From contig NZ_JACJSJ010000077.1 of NCBI RefSeq assembly GCF_014698115.1, positions 1-40,699 of the forward strand: 40,699 bases of DNA, given 5' to 3'. The position numbers were made by a program, and so were the translations under genes. This document shows, in pieces, positions 24,425 through 32,766 of this stretch. Every line of letters begins with the position of its first letter. The stretch's first letter is position 1. The notes under the pieces were generated by a model. It ran no database searches. It was not told where the DNA came from and worked only from the letters and a program-made list of their open reading frames with translations. Source of the DNA: Nostoc sp. FACHB-973. Its GTDB lineage: Bacteria > Cyanobacteriota > Cyanobacteriia > Cyanobacteriales > Nostocaceae.

Positions 24425-25708
24425 TTATTCCTGCGCTCCAGCGTTTTGCAAAGTGCGTACTATATCCTGATAACCATTAAATTCTGCAATCATTAAAGCT
24501 GTGTAACCGCCTCGGTTCGTCAAATTCACATCTGCCCCAGCTCGGACTAATAACTTCACAATCTCTGCATAACCCGCTGAAGCAGCCCACATCAATGCTG
24601 TTGCCCTTGCTGAGTCTTGAAAATTCACATCTGCCCCCTTTGCCAAGAGCATTTGTATCACCCCTGTGTGCTGGCGCTCGGTTGCTTTAATCAAAGCACT
24701 TTTGCCATCATCTGCTGGAATATTGGCATCAGCACCATAATCTAGCAACACTTTCACTGTTTGGGTGTGCCCATGTGATGCAGCCAGCGTCAAAGGTAGT
24801 TCACCGAGGCTTTTTCCAGAAATATCTCCCCCAGAACGCAGCAGTGCTTCCACAATTTGGCTGTGTCCCTGCAAGGCTGCTACTAGCAATGGCGTATCGC
24901 CCAGATGGTTTCTAATTTGGACATCAGCACCTTTGTTAAGTAACACCTGCACGACATCAACGTAGCCTTCCACAACAGCAAGGTGTAAGGCAGTTTCACC
25001 ATCTTGGTCTTGGAGATTAATCTCGGCATCTCGATCTAGTAAAGCAGATGCGATCGCACTGTGTCCCGCTGCCGCCGCCGCTGATAAGGCAGTTCCACCA
25101 CCAACGTTTTTCGCCTTTATATCAGCCCCCGCCGCCAGCAGTGCTTGGACAACCTCCAGATGTCCCAAATCTGCCGCTAACATTAACGGTGTCTCACCCT
25201 CCTCATCTGGAACGTTGACATCTACACCAGTTTGGAGAATTGCTTTGATAACTTCTACGTGTCCGTGCTTAACTGCCAGCTTCAAAGCCGTATCATCATC
25301 TTTGTCGGCGATGTCCACTCCTGCACCAGCAGCTAGTAAAACTCGTACTACATCCACATGACCTTTAACTACTGCTGCCATTAAAGCTGTGCTGCCGTCT
25401 TCATTAGTGGCGTTGACATCAGCACCTCTGGATACTAAAAGTTGTACAATGTCAAGCTGTTTAGTGCTAGCTGCTAACATCAAAGCCGTCAAACCATAGA
25501 GTTTTCTTTTTAAATTGATATTTGCCCCAGCATCCAGCAGCGATCGCACAATTTCGGTGTAGCCTAGATTAGCAGCAAACATTAACGCCGTGGTGCCTTG
25601 GCGATCGCACGCATCCACCAAGGCACCATCAGCTAGTAGCGCACACAGCCCCTTAATATCCCCACTTTTAGCAGCCTTCAGCAGCAAAGTATCATTGTTT
25701 TCAGTCAT
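24425..25708 (-). CDS. Ankyrin-repeat protein (13 repeats)
   Basis: The protein is almost entirely ankyrin repeats of about 33 residues, thirteen in all, from residue 5 to the C-terminus (TALMLAASTKQLDIVQLLVS followed by RGADVNAT). Such solenoids bind other proteins; no enzymatic domain is attached. There is no signal peptide, so it should be cytosolic. I start at the ATG at 25708 (MTENNDTLLLKAAKSGD, 427 residues); an ATG six codons upstream is also possible. Repeats are diverged from one another, unlike the TPRs of the kinase, which suggests an old and stable gene. Partner proteins are unknown. Confidence 0.92.
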   Translation of the reverse strand: MTENNDTLLLKAAKSGDIKGLCALLADGALVDACDRQGTTALMFAANLGYTEIVRSLLDAGANINLKRKLYGLTALMLAASTKQLDIVQLLVSRGADVNATNEDGSTALMAAVVKGHVDVVRVLLAAGAGVDIADKDDDTALKLAVKHGHVEVIKAILQTGVDVNVPDEEGETPLMLAADLGHLEVVQALLAAGADIKAKNVGGGTALSAAAAAGHSAIASALLDRDAEINLQDQDGETALHLAVVEGYVDVVQVLLNKGADVQIRNHLGDTPLLVAALQGHSQIVEALLRSGGDISGKSLGELPLTLAASHGHTQTVKVLLDYGADANIPADDGKSALIKATERQHTGVIQMLLAKGADVNFQDSARATALMWAASAGYAEIVKLLVRAGADVNLTNRGGYTALMIAEFNGYQDIVRTLQNAGAQE

Positions 25709-25907
25709 GGATGAGATCCCACACACGGGAGTTTGATTCGTCTACCCTCAAAATTCAGCTTAAGCCAAAACAAGCCCAAGCGAGTGCCTGGACTTTCTGC
25801 TCAACCCCCAATCAATTGCATTCAGAATTCTGAATTCTGCAACTTTAAGCACAGAAAATAGAGTTATGCTAATTTTTATGAAGATTTAATAATTGGGCGA
25901 GGACACG

Positions 25908-26378
25908 ATGAGTCTGGAACTTTCTCCGTCGGTGAAATATTGGCTAAATTTCTTTCATCCACTGATTATGTGGGCGCTATTGGCAGTCTCAATTTATGCT
26001 GCGTATTTAGGGTTGCAAGTACAGCGTACCAGAAATGCTCAGGGAGAAGAAAAGAAAGAACTGATTAAAGGTAGATATAACGTCAGACATTATCAAATCG
26101 GGTCTATACTCCTAGCTTTGATGGTGACAGGTGCAATTGGAGGGATGGCCGTCACTTACATCAACAATGGCAAGTTATTTGTAGGGCCTCACCTGCTAGC
26201 AGGATTGGGGATGACAGGTTTGATTGCATTTTCAGCGGCTTTGTCTCCCTATATGCAAAAAGGAGCAAATTGGGCGCGTGCAACTCACATTTTGTTGAAT
26301 TTCACGCTTTTGGGACTTTTTGCTTGGCAGGCAGTGACTGGGGTGCAAATTATCCAAAGAATTCTCACTCAAGCATAG
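25908..26378 (+). CDS. DUF4079 membrane protein
   Basis: A 156-residue membrane protein with four predicted segments (about residues 13-33, 64-85, 96-114 and 126-147). The ATG at 25908 is preceded by GAGGACACG at good spacing; a TTG 15 bases upstream is less likely. LNFFHPLIMWALL and the conserved RYNVRHYQIGS loop match the cyanobacterial DUF4079 family. That family resembles cytochrome b561-type bundles, with histidines (in FFHP, RHYQ, GPHLL, THILL) that could hold haem. Function is not known. A hairpin follows its stop codon. Confidence 0.8.
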   Translation: MSLELSPSVKYWLNFFHPLIMWALLAVSIYAAYLGLQVQRTRNAQGEEKKELIKGRYNVRHYQIGSILLALMVTGAIGGMAVTYINNGKLFVGPHLLAGLGMTGLIAFSAALSPYMQKGANWARATHILLNFTLLGLFAWQAVTGVQIIQRILTQA

Positions 26379-26381
26379 TCA

Positions 26382-26417
26382 TTTGTCCTTTGTCATTGGT
26401 TGATGACAAGGGACAAA
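26382..26417 (+). terminator. Hairpin after the DUF4079 gene
   Basis: TTTGTCCTTTGTCAT (26382-26396) pairs with ATGACAAGGGACAAA (26403-26417) with one mismatch and a 6-base loop, three bases after the stop codon. It may act as a terminator. It is also of the common Nostoc repeat type, so the role is uncertain. Confidence 0.5.
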
Positions 26418-26445
26418 GAACTGTTAACTACCACCTTTAGATTTC

Positions 26446-26502
26446 TTGGATTTGTTTTAACTCTTGTGTGTGAAACAAATCCAAAATCCAAAATCCAAAA
26501 TC
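26446..26502. repeat. ATCCAAA heptamer repeat with inverted arm
   Basis: Tandem ATCCAAA units (26478-26502) pair with TTGGATTTGTTT at 26447-26458. It lies between the convergent DUF4079 and DUF1997 genes. Confidence 0.6.
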
Positions 26503-26509
26503 AGTTGAG

Positions 26510-27193
26510 TCACCGCTTTTTCTTGGAATTGATAGGGAAGGGTATTTGCAAAGTTTTATGAAAATCTTCTTGGACTTTGCGAGTTAAGCGGCGGGAGACT
26601 TGGCGGACGATTTGATTAAGTAAGCGATCGCCTGTAGATTGAATTAAAGACTTGGGTAATCGCTGAATAAACCTGGGAAAGTGTATGTAAACTACTAAAT
26701 CCAATTCCCATTCAACTCTGGTCACATCCCCAATATCAGTAGAAACATCACTTGCGACATTTTCTATTAACTTCAGTGATGCTCGGTAATCTACGTCATA
26801 ACCAGGCGGATGGTAATCAGGGATGGGAATTGTGCGGATGCGGTAAATACCCTCATCTGGAGGTAATAATTCCAAACCAATTTTTGGTTCTACTTCATAA
26901 CCAAAAGAACCAAAACGACCAATTGTTAGAGCATAGCCATTTTCCCCCAAAGGTTGCACCTTCATCGGTTCAGCGCAGCGCGAAAACCATGAACTGTGAG
27001 AATTGAGGTACTCAGCAACCTTTTCTGCTGGGGCAAACATTTCCATACAGTCTTGATAACGACCGTAAAATTTTGTGAGCGCCGCTACATTTGTTTCTGT
27101 TAATGTCTCGTTTGCTTCTTCTTGGCTGGATGGTACTGGTAAAACTGTTTCTGTTATTTCCAAGGATTGGTATTCGCCGTTTCTTAAAAGCAT
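26510..27193 (-). CDS. DUF1997 family protein
   Basis: The 227-residue soluble protein contains YQDCMEMFAPAEKVAEYLNSH, IGRFGSFGYEVEPKIGLELLPP and a C-terminal basic tail (RLTRKVQEDFHKTLQIPFPINSKKKR is split here: RLTRKVQEDFHK and FPINSKKKR). These match DUF1997, a family shared by cyanobacteria and plastid-bearing eukaryotes. The fold resembles START/polyketide cyclase-type ligand-binding proteins. There is no signal peptide or membrane segment. Role unknown. Its ATG lies 179 bases from the start of the divergent SDR gene, so the two share a promoter region. Confidence 0.8.
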   Translation of the reverse strand: MLLRNGEYQSLEITETVLPVPSSQEEANETLTETNVAALTKFYGRYQDCMEMFAPAEKVAEYLNSHSSWFSRCAEPMKVQPLGENGYALTIGRFGSFGYEVEPKIGLELLPPDEGIYRIRTIPIPDYHPPGYDVDYRASLKLIENVASDVSTDIGDVTRVEWELDLVVYIHFPRFIQRLPKSLIQSTGDRLLNQIVRQVSRRLTRKVQEDFHKTLQIPFPINSKKKR

Positions 27194-27372
27194 AAATGCA
27201 TTACTGTATACTTTGGCGTTCGTCTATATTAATAATTCCCTGCCGACTTGGTTAGTTTCGCACAAATATCCTATTTTGACAGAAACCTCAATAATCTGCC
27301 ATCAACTCCATAGAATTACTAAAATTAAGGAACTGAACAAGCACACAATAGTTTCCCAGGATAGCATTTCTC

Positions 27373-28029
27373 ATGAAAGCATTTGTAGCAGGGGCAACAG
27401 GTGAAACAGGTCGCCGGATCGTGCAAGAATTGGTAGCGCGGAATATCCCTGTCATAGCTCTAGTGCGGGATATAGAAAAAGCTAGGGGTATTCTGTCTCC
27501 GGAGGCTGAATTGGTGCTAGGCGACGTGTTACAACCAGAAACTCTGACTGCTGCGTTGGGAGATAGCACAGTTGTGTTGGTTGCGACTGGCGCGAAACCT
27601 AGCTTTGACCCCACTGGCCCCTATAAAGTGGATTTTGAAGGTACGAAAAATTTAGTCGATGCTGCTAAGGCTAAGGGAATTGAGCATTTTGTCTTTGTTT
27701 CTTCTTTGTGTACTTCTTTGCTGTTCCATCCACTGAATTTGTTTTGGCTGATTTTGGTGTGGAAAAAGCAAGCTGAAGAATACATCCAGAAAAGTGGTCT
27801 TACTTATACGATTGTCCGGCCTGGTGGCTTAAAGAATGAAGATAATACTGACTCAATTGTGATGCAGGGTGCTGATACCCTGTTTGAGGGTAGCCTTCCT
27901 CGGCAAAAAGTCGCCCAAGTTTGCGTCGAGGCGCTGTCAGAACCAGCTGCACGCAATAAAGTTGTGGAGATTGTAGCGAAAGCGGAAGCAGCGTCGAAAA
28001 GTTTTACAGAGCTATTTCAACAGTGCTAG
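27373..28029 (+). CDS. Atypical SDR, NAD(P)H-binding protein
   Basis: A 218-residue single-domain Rossmann protein. The cofactor motif GATGETGRR is at residues 7-15 (the atypical SDR GxxGxxG form), and RDIEKA after strand two suggests NADPH preference. VFVSSLC and YTIVRPGGL (residues about 110-116 and 154-162) are typical of the NmrA/Tic62-like group. The canonical Tyr-x3-Lys is not in place, so it may bind cofactor as a sensor or act on an unusual substrate. Relatives in plants are chloroplast proteins. It stands alone. Confidence 0.85.
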   Translation: MKAFVAGATGETGRRIVQELVARNIPVIALVRDIEKARGILSPEAELVLGDVLQPETLTAALGDSTVVLVATGAKPSFDPTGPYKVDFEGTKNLVDAAKAKGIEHFVFVSSLCTSLLFHPLNLFWLILVWKKQAEEYIQKSGLTYTIVRPGGLKNEDNTDSIVMQGADTLFEGSLPRQKVAQVCVEALSEPAARNKVVEIVAKAEAASKSFTELFQQC

Positions 28030-28171
28030 GTTGAAAAAGGGAGGAGATAGAGACGCGATGAATCGCGTCTGTACAAGAGTAGGGGAGAAATTTAGAAATT
28101 AGAGTTAAAGCGATCGCTCTTTGGTGTAATGGCGATCGCTTATCATAATTACTACGGCGTAGCTGATAAAT

Positions 28172-28257
28172 ATACAGCGTATTTCAGGTAAATGAAGTAG
28201 GGGCACAACATGTTGTGCCCCTACCCCTGTACTTCACGCCTGTTGCAATCAGCTGTA
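28172..28257. repeat. MITE-like palindromic element, copy B
   Basis: The ends are TACAGC (28173-28178) and GCTGTA (28252-28257). Imperfect arms AGGTAAATGAAGTA and TACTTCACGCCT surround a perfect 28-base palindrome at 28197-28224 of form GTAGGGGCACAACA / TGTTGTGCCCCTAC. The left arm is shared with 9868-9890. Confidence 0.75.
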
Positions 28258-28259
28258 AT

Positions 28260-28691
28260 TTAAATAAATTCAGGTTGTGATTTTTGGTTGAGTTGCAGAT
28301 ACTCAATAATCAATAAGCGCAAGTAATCTAACATTTGCAAGTAGGCTTTGATTTGGCTGTATGCTTGAGGATTGGCAAAATAAAACTCAGCAATAACTGG
28401 AATCTCAAAGACTCGTAGATTTTGTAACTTATCAATAGCCTGTTGTTTATTTTCAATCCAACTTCGTATTTGAATTTGACTGGCGTAACCTCTGATATCT
28501 ACTGTTAAAATTTCTATTTCTTCTAAAAGTGAAAAGTCTTCTTCAGAAGTCAAATATAAAGTAGCAATTTCTTTGCGTTCTTGTTTAGTATTGCGGTAAT
28601 CCTGGCTTAACTGTTCTAATAATTGAATAATATAATCTCTTTTCATTTCAGGATTGCGAGTATTTAAAGCTGATTCAATTAGATAATACAA
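28260..28691 (-). CDS. Helical protein of unknown function
   Basis: A 143-residue, mostly alpha-helical acidic protein (ESALNTRNPEMKRDYIIQLL; SYSQIKAYLQ-like ending QAYSQIKAYLQMLDYLRLLI). There is no signal peptide, membrane segment or motif that I recognise. It is divergent from the Uma2-family gene with only 26 bases between start codons, so they must share or overlap promoters. An internal ATG at residue 15 (MKRDYI) is an alternative start. It ends three bases from palindromic element B. Real gene status is supported by length and codon use, not by homology. Confidence 0.5.
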   Translation of the reverse strand: MYYLIESALNTRNPEMKRDYIIQLLEQLSQDYRNTKQERKEIATLYLTSEEDFSLLEEIEILTVDIRGYASQIQIRSWIENKQQAIDKLQNLRVFEIPVIAEFYFANPQAYSQIKAYLQMLDYLRLLIIEYLQLNQKSQPEFI

Positions 28692-28717
28692 ACTATTAAA
28701 AAATAGTAGAGGTAGCG

Positions 28718-29293
28718 ATGTCTGTACAATTGCTAAGACGGAAATTCACAGTTGAACAATATCATAAAATGGTTGAGTCGGGGATTCTGAAAGAAGATGA
28801 CCGGGTGGAATTGATTCGGGGAGACATTATTGAAATGTCACCTATTGGGACAAAACATGCTGCTTGTGTCAGGCGATTTAATAATATGTTAGGGCAGCGT
28901 TTGGGAAACCGCGTTATAGTTTCTGTTCAAAATACCGTAGTTCTGGATAATAACTCAGAACCTCAGCCAGATGTGGGATTACTCAAACCCCGTTATGATT
29001 TCTACGCCACAGCACACCCCCAACCCCAGGATATTTTTTTATTAATTGAAGTGGCTGATTCGACTATCTTGTATGACCGAGAAGAGAAAATTCCTTTATA
29101 TGCAGAAGCTAATATTATTGAAGTTTGGTTAGTAGATATTAACGAGGAAATTGTCGAAGTTTATCAACAACCAACAGCCGCAGGATATCAGCATATTCAA
29201 AAGTTTACTAGGGGTCAAATTTTATCAATTCCAGGTTTCCCTGATGTCAACATTACCGTCAATGAAATCTTTGGTCAGTCATCTGCTGTGTAG
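28718..29293 (+). CDS. Uma2-family (DUF820) restriction-endonuclease-fold protein
   Basis: A 191-residue PD-(D/E)xK nuclease-fold protein of the Uma2 family, hugely expanded in cyanobacteria. It shows the usual order: FTVEQYHKMVESGIL; Glu31 in DRVELIRGDIIEMSP; Asp85 in SEPQPDVGLL; Glu111 in LLIEVADST; then REEKIPLYAEANIIEVWLVD. All predicted acidic ligands are present, so it is probably catalytically competent. Physiological role is unknown. Heptamer repeats begin six bases after its stop. Confidence 0.9.
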   Translation: MSVQLLRRKFTVEQYHKMVESGILKEDDRVELIRGDIIEMSPIGTKHAACVRRFNNMLGQRLGNRVIVSVQNTVVLDNNSEPQPDVGLLKPRYDFYATAHPQPQDIFLLIEVADSTILYDREEKIPLYAEANIIEVWLVDINEEIVEVYQQPTAAGYQHIQKFTRGQILSIPGFPDVNITVNEIFGQSSAV

Positions 29294-29298
29294 TTTGT

Positions 29299-29326
29299 GA
29301 ATTACGAATTACGAATTACGAATTAC
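29299..29326. repeat. GAATTAC heptamer repeat
   Basis: Four perfect copies of GAATTAC in tandem. The array forms the last codons and stop of the WD40 remnant on the minus strand (ending GCNS). Confidence 0.85.
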
Positions 29327-29587
29327 ACCCCATGTTCTCAAGACGCAAAAAATGTACCCTACCTGAAGCATCTCCTGCCACAATTGTCATGTCATCTGGT
29401 GCAACTGCACAGCAAAGTAATGCACTATCACCACTAAAAGTGGCAATGACTTCTCTAGTCTCCAGATTCCAGACTTTGAGAGTGTTGTCAGAGGATACGG
29501 AAATCAACTGTTTGCCATCTGCTGTAACTACTACATCATTGATATCATCAGTATGTCCTGTGAGAGTAAAAATTTGATTTTTTGTTT
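29316..29587 (-). pseudogene. WD40 tail fragment of the STAND ATPase
   Basis: One frame reads VWSLETKNQIFTLTGHTDDIN, split as VWSLETKN and IFTLTGHTDDIN, then VVTADGKQLISVSSDNTLKVWNLETREVIATFSG and a final blade ending GRVHFLRLENM. These are two WD40 blades in continuation of the upstream protein. No start codon suits independent translation except a TTG at 29507. The frame differs from the preceding piece, whose stop lies at 29588. The C-terminus is made of GAATTAC repeats. It is read as a decayed end of a longer gene. Confidence 0.7.
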
Positions 29588-30223
29588 CTAGGCTCCAAAC
29601 TCAGTATGACCTGTGAGAGTGAGAATTTCTTCTCCCGTTTCCAGATTCCAAACCTTGAGAATGTTGTCATGAGAACCAGAAATCAACTTTTGACCATCAG
29701 GAGTGACTGCTACAGGTTTCTCGCCCTTGAGAGTTCGGAGTAATCGTCCCCCTGGTGGCGTTAAGCTTGGGGTTAAGGGACACAGCCAAGGAGTAGTTGT
29801 CTTTTGCTTTATCTGTGTTAATAATGCCTGAATCTCCTCTGACGTTTTCTGATGTAGTAACCTTCCGTGTAGTTGACTTGCTAACTGTTGTTTATCTATT
29901 ACTAAAATATGCGCTGATAGTCTTAATGCTCCTTGAATCAATTTAAGACTTTTGATTTTTTTAGGGTTATTTAATGTTTCCGCATCATCAATCAAATCAT
30001 AATCTTCAATTAGCGACTGCACCCCCAACTCAGGATGGTTAATCTTGTCAGTGATGAAATCAAAATCAGTCAGAGTTTGGTAATACTTTTGTAAATTTCC
30101 CGAACTTACCAAATTATAAGGATACCTGCCCAGATAAGCTTTGCGGGAGTAGGATTTTTTTCTTCTTGATTTCTTCTCAGTCTTCGTCATCTTCGTCCTT
30201 CTCCCGTTCCCAGTAATCAACAA
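29588..30223 (-). pseudogene. Middle part of the STAND ATPase gene, out of frame
   Basis: This 211-residue frame carries YLGRYPYNLVSSGNLQKYYQ, a conserved helical segment (SLIEDYDLIDDAETLNNP), the spacer TTTPWLCPLTPSLTPPGGRL and the first WD40 blade (DGQKLISGSHDNILKVWNLE). It overlaps the end of the ATPase frame by 47 bases in a different frame. It ends in a stop created where a WD40 segment has been lost, so GHTE runs into FGA-stop. Its ATG at 30223 could allow coupled translation, but a broken single gene is the simpler reading. Confidence 0.7.
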
Positions 30224-31628
30224 TACGTTGATTAACCTCTTTAATTAGCTGACGCTTTGTATCCAAAATTGGTTTTGATTTGAGAAAGTCTAAAAAACTA
30301 GCATGGTAAATGCTGTAACAATTGTCTCCATCTATCGTTTGTTGCTTTAAATATTCAACCCAATTATCTAAAACCTGTTGCACCTCATATTCATCTTCCT
30401 GGGCAATATCAGCAATCATTTCACAAGGAATAGCTGTACCAATTTCTACTAAAATATACAGGATAATTACCATCATTTTATTAGGTGCAGAATCCATCTT
30501 CATCCGCACCCAATGAGTTTGATAATATTTCTGAAGACCATTTGGTAATTGCTTTAAATTAAAATCATTATAGTCACCGCGAGCAATTCCCGGTAAGACA
30601 TAGCGCAGGTACATGAAATTACTTTCACTTTTTGCCGCTACCTGATCAACAAAAGCCTCACGGTTGATATGGCGGTCTTGAATCCACTTGAGCAATCCGG
30701 CTCGATTATCTACATCATCATTGAGAAAAAAACGAATATATTCTTGAATATCATCATGATTGGCTTTGTTATATTCGCTTGCGTTTAAATCTAACTCTAC
30801 CTGCTCGACACCTTCAGCATATAACCGATTTTTCCCAGCTTCATAGCGTCGCCTCGTCAGTAAAAAATAAACTTGATCTGGCAGAGTCTTAGGCAAATAT
30901 AAAATATTTTCTGCCCCTGGTTTTTGCTCTACTTCATCCAAAGCATCAATTACAATTACCAAGGGTTGATTATTAGCAATTTTGGTACTAGCTTTAATTA
31001 ATAAAGCTGATAAATCATCAGTTTCGGCATTTTCTAACTGATAGCGGCTAATTAGCTGCTGACGAACACTTTTGATAAACAAATCTGGGCGATTATTTCC
31101 TTCTTGCAAAACATTAAAGTAACAAATAGCTTGATTTTCATCAACATACTTTGCGGCGATCGCACTTTTCCCCATCCCAGCATCCCCAATCACTGTAAAA
31201 TAACCTTTAGGATATTTATTGAGGAAATCTTTAAAAGCATCAAATACAAATTTACGTCCGCAAAACCAGCGAATCTTTTCTTTAATGAGTTGTTCAAACT
31301 CTGCTGGAATTTTTGACGAGCTAACAGGGTTAGCAACTGATATATTTTTATTTAGTTGATAATAATTTTCCTTAAAATAAGTTCGTAAAAGTTCAAATTT
31401 TCCTGCTCCTCCATGCTTTGCAAGGTCAGGACAGCTAACTTGAAATTTTTTGTAAATACCTGCAAATCTACTTTTTACCGTAGCTTCAGTTATGTTGAGG
31501 TCTGAAGCAAGATTTATTTGATTAATTTGTGTATCTTCTTTAGGTAACGCAGCTAATAAAGTTTCTTTATGCTCAGGCGATAAACCGTGTTTACCTGCCT
31601 CTTGACTAAGAAAATCTCGCCAATCCAT
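30177..31628 (-). CDS. STAND/NACHT-type ATPase with N-terminal HTH (5' part of a broken gene)
   Basis: A 483-residue N-terminal part of a signal-transduction ATPase. Residues 15-90 form an HTH-like domain common on cyanobacterial STAND proteins (LASDLNITEATVKSRFAGIYKKF). The ATPase core follows: Walker A GDAGMGKSA (148-156), Walker B VIVIDALDE (224-232) and sensor LLTRRR (257-261). Helical domains follow (HASFLDFLKSK). The frame stops after an acidic run EKDEDDED. The remaining helical region and WD40 tail continue in other frames downstream, so the normal sensor part is lost or separate. Intact relatives act as ligand-triggered switches in conflict or programmed-death pathways. A 2TM small protein is divergent from it. 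Confidence 0.8.
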   Translation of the reverse strand: MDWRDFLSQEAGKHGLSPEHKETLLAALPKEDTQINQINLASDLNITEATVKSRFAGIYKKFQVSCPDLAKHGGAGKFELLRTYFKENYYQLNKNISVANPVSSSKIPAEFEQLIKEKIRWFCGRKFVFDAFKDFLNKYPKGYFTVIGDAGMGKSAIAAKYVDENQAICYFNVLQEGNNRPDLFIKSVRQQLISRYQLENAETDDLSALLIKASTKIANNQPLVIVIDALDEVEQKPGAENILYLPKTLPDQVYFLLTRRRYEAGKNRLYAEGVEQVELDLNASEYNKANHDDIQEYIRFFLNDDVDNRAGLLKWIQDRHINREAFVDQVAAKSESNFMYLRYVLPGIARGDYNDFNLKQLPNGLQKYYQTHWVRMKMDSAPNKMMVIILYILVEIGTAIPCEMIADIAQEDEYEVQQVLDNWVEYLKQQTIDGDNCYSIYHASFLDFLKSKPILDTKRQLIKEVNQRIVDYWEREKDEDDED

Positions 31629-31966
31629 TAATGTGAATCCAAAGTCAAGTTAGCAGAGATTATAACCGATCTGTTGCTCTTATTGCCTGATTTTACTTAT
31701 CTATAGCGGTTATTGCTTGAGTCCAATACAGTTCTTTAGGGCACGGCAGTGCCGTGCCCCTACATGCGACGATATAATTTTGTATTGCATCCAACTAAGA
31801 ACGGCTATATACATTGAATAGACCTTGGTTATACCTCTCTTGTATCTACTTTAATTAGACCTATGTTTATACCTTCATCAAACTTAAGGATTGAAAAATA
31901 ATGAGAGGATTAAAGTGTGGATAAAAACTACAAAAAATTTTCAACAAAAATCAAGGCAGGTAATTT
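31629..31966. other. Divergent gap between STAND ATPase and 2TM genes
   Basis: It is dominated by a MITE-like element (31702-31809). The remaining 150 bases before the 2TM gene are AT-rich and should contain its promoter. No gene is seen. Confidence 0.5.
31702..31809. repeat. MITE-like palindromic element, copy C
   Basis: The ends are TATAGC (31702-31707) and GCTATA (31804-31809). Arms such as TTGAGTCCAATAC and GTATTGCATCCAA are imperfectly complementary. The core at 31738-31762 is GGGCACGGCA-G-TGCCGTGCCC. The arms resemble those of copy A (TTTGGATGCA). Confidence 0.7.
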
Positions 31967-32260
31967 ATGACTGTTAATTCTAGCAAGACAAGACAAACAA
32001 ATCACAACAGTAATGATATGAAAAAGGAATTTATGCAAGAATTATTACGCCAAGCAAAATTAACCTTTAATCTTGCCTTAAGTGTCACCGCCGCTTCTGC
32101 CATGATGACGTTAAGCGGTGTAGGATTGCTCTATTTCAACAAAGTTTCTGAAGCCAGTCTCACAGCCGGAGGGGGCGCACTGGCTACTATCACCAGCGTT
32201 CAACTCGCCAAGCAAACCAAAGAGGAATTATTAGAGATTATAGAAAAATCAGATGGGTAA
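31967..32260 (+). CDS. Small two-TM protein resembling the cyanobacterial TRADD-N-associated membrane domain
   Basis: A 97-residue protein. A polar N-terminus (1-30) precedes LLRQAKLTFNLALSVTAASA, the first membrane segment (about 32-54). The second is at about 63-80 (EASLTAGGGALATITSVQLA), ending in KQTKEELLEII. The pattern of FNLAL, Ala/Thr-rich helices and a lysine-rich end resembles, from memory, the 2TM domain found with TRADD-N-like domains in cyanobacterial conflict systems. A TRADD-N domain itself is absent here. It is divergent from the STAND ATPase, which suggests a functional pair, though the ATPase gene is broken. The Pfam match needs a profile search. Confidence 0.55.
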   Translation: MTVNSSKTRQTNHNSNDMKKEFMQELLRQAKLTFNLALSVTAASAMMTLSGVGLLYFNKVSEASLTAGGGALATITSVQLAKQTKEELLEIIEKSDG

Positions 32261-32313
32261 ATTTAGAGGGGATAGGGCGATTATCCCTAAAATAACCTGA
32301 AACATGGAGCGTA

Positions 32314-32337
32314 GGCGTAGCCCGTCGTAGACATCGC
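32314..32337. repeat. 24-base dispersed repeat
   Basis: GGCGTAGCCCGTCGTAG followed by ACATCGC, 24 bases. The same element with four changes lies inside the antiporter gene at 37330-37353. Related fragments occur at 7825-7873. It resembles the very short dispersed repeats reported in Nostoc. Confidence 0.7.
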
Positions 32338-32366
32338 TATGCTATTTTCAGTATCAAACTCCAAAC

Positions 32367-32645
32367 TTGAGCCTCAAAACCGCAACTTCCAGGATCAAAG
32401 ATGCAACCGTCAGCCTCAAAGACGCAATTTCGAGGATTAAAGCGGCAACCGTCAGCCTCAAAGCCGCAATTTTCCGCATCAAAGCCGCAACCGTCAGCCT
32501 CAAAGGCTCAACGTTTAACTTCAAAACCGCAACCGTCAGCCTCAAAGACGCAATTTTCCGCATCAAAGCCACAACCGTCAGCCTCAAAGGCTCAATGTTT
32601 AATCTCAAAGCCGCAACCGTCAACCTCAAAGCCGCAACTGCGGCA
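32367..32645. repeat. 21-base minisatellite with 42-base higher-order unit
   Basis: About thirteen 21-base units alternate between two types: GCAACCGTCAGCCTCAAAG and a partner such as GCAATTTTCCGCATCAAAG or TCAACGTTTAACTTCAAAA. Period 21 is exact throughout the central part. Because 21 is a multiple of three, three of six frames stay open, giving heptapeptide repeats (ATVSLKA / AIFRIKA in one, LRLTVAA / LMRKIAA in another). No good start codon or ribosome site supports any of them. Confidence 0.85.
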
Positions 32646-32766
32646 ATATTAACCTTACAACCACATCAATAACAACAAACCGTATAGATGCTTGGATCTT
32701 TAAAGATAGCCATGTATGGTATAGAAATGTATAGAATCTTGAATAGATATAAAATATAGTTCTTAA

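Larger units (their letters stand above)
32261..32766. other. Gap with a 24-base repeat and a minisatellite
   Basis: It holds a 24-base dispersed repeat (32314-32337), a 21-base minisatellite (32367-32645), then about 100 AT-rich bases upstream of the SGNH hydrolase gene. Open frames across the minisatellite have only TTG or weak starts and are best seen as consequences of the repeat. Confidence 0.6.

Noticed and set aside
29299..29326. GAATTAC array considered as a CRISPR or att site
   Set aside because: Seven-base units without spacers; a standard heptamer repeat.
32354..32629. 91-codon minus-strand Leu-rich heptad frame
   Set aside because: It is one of three frames kept open by the 21-base minisatellite; no evidence favours it as a gene.
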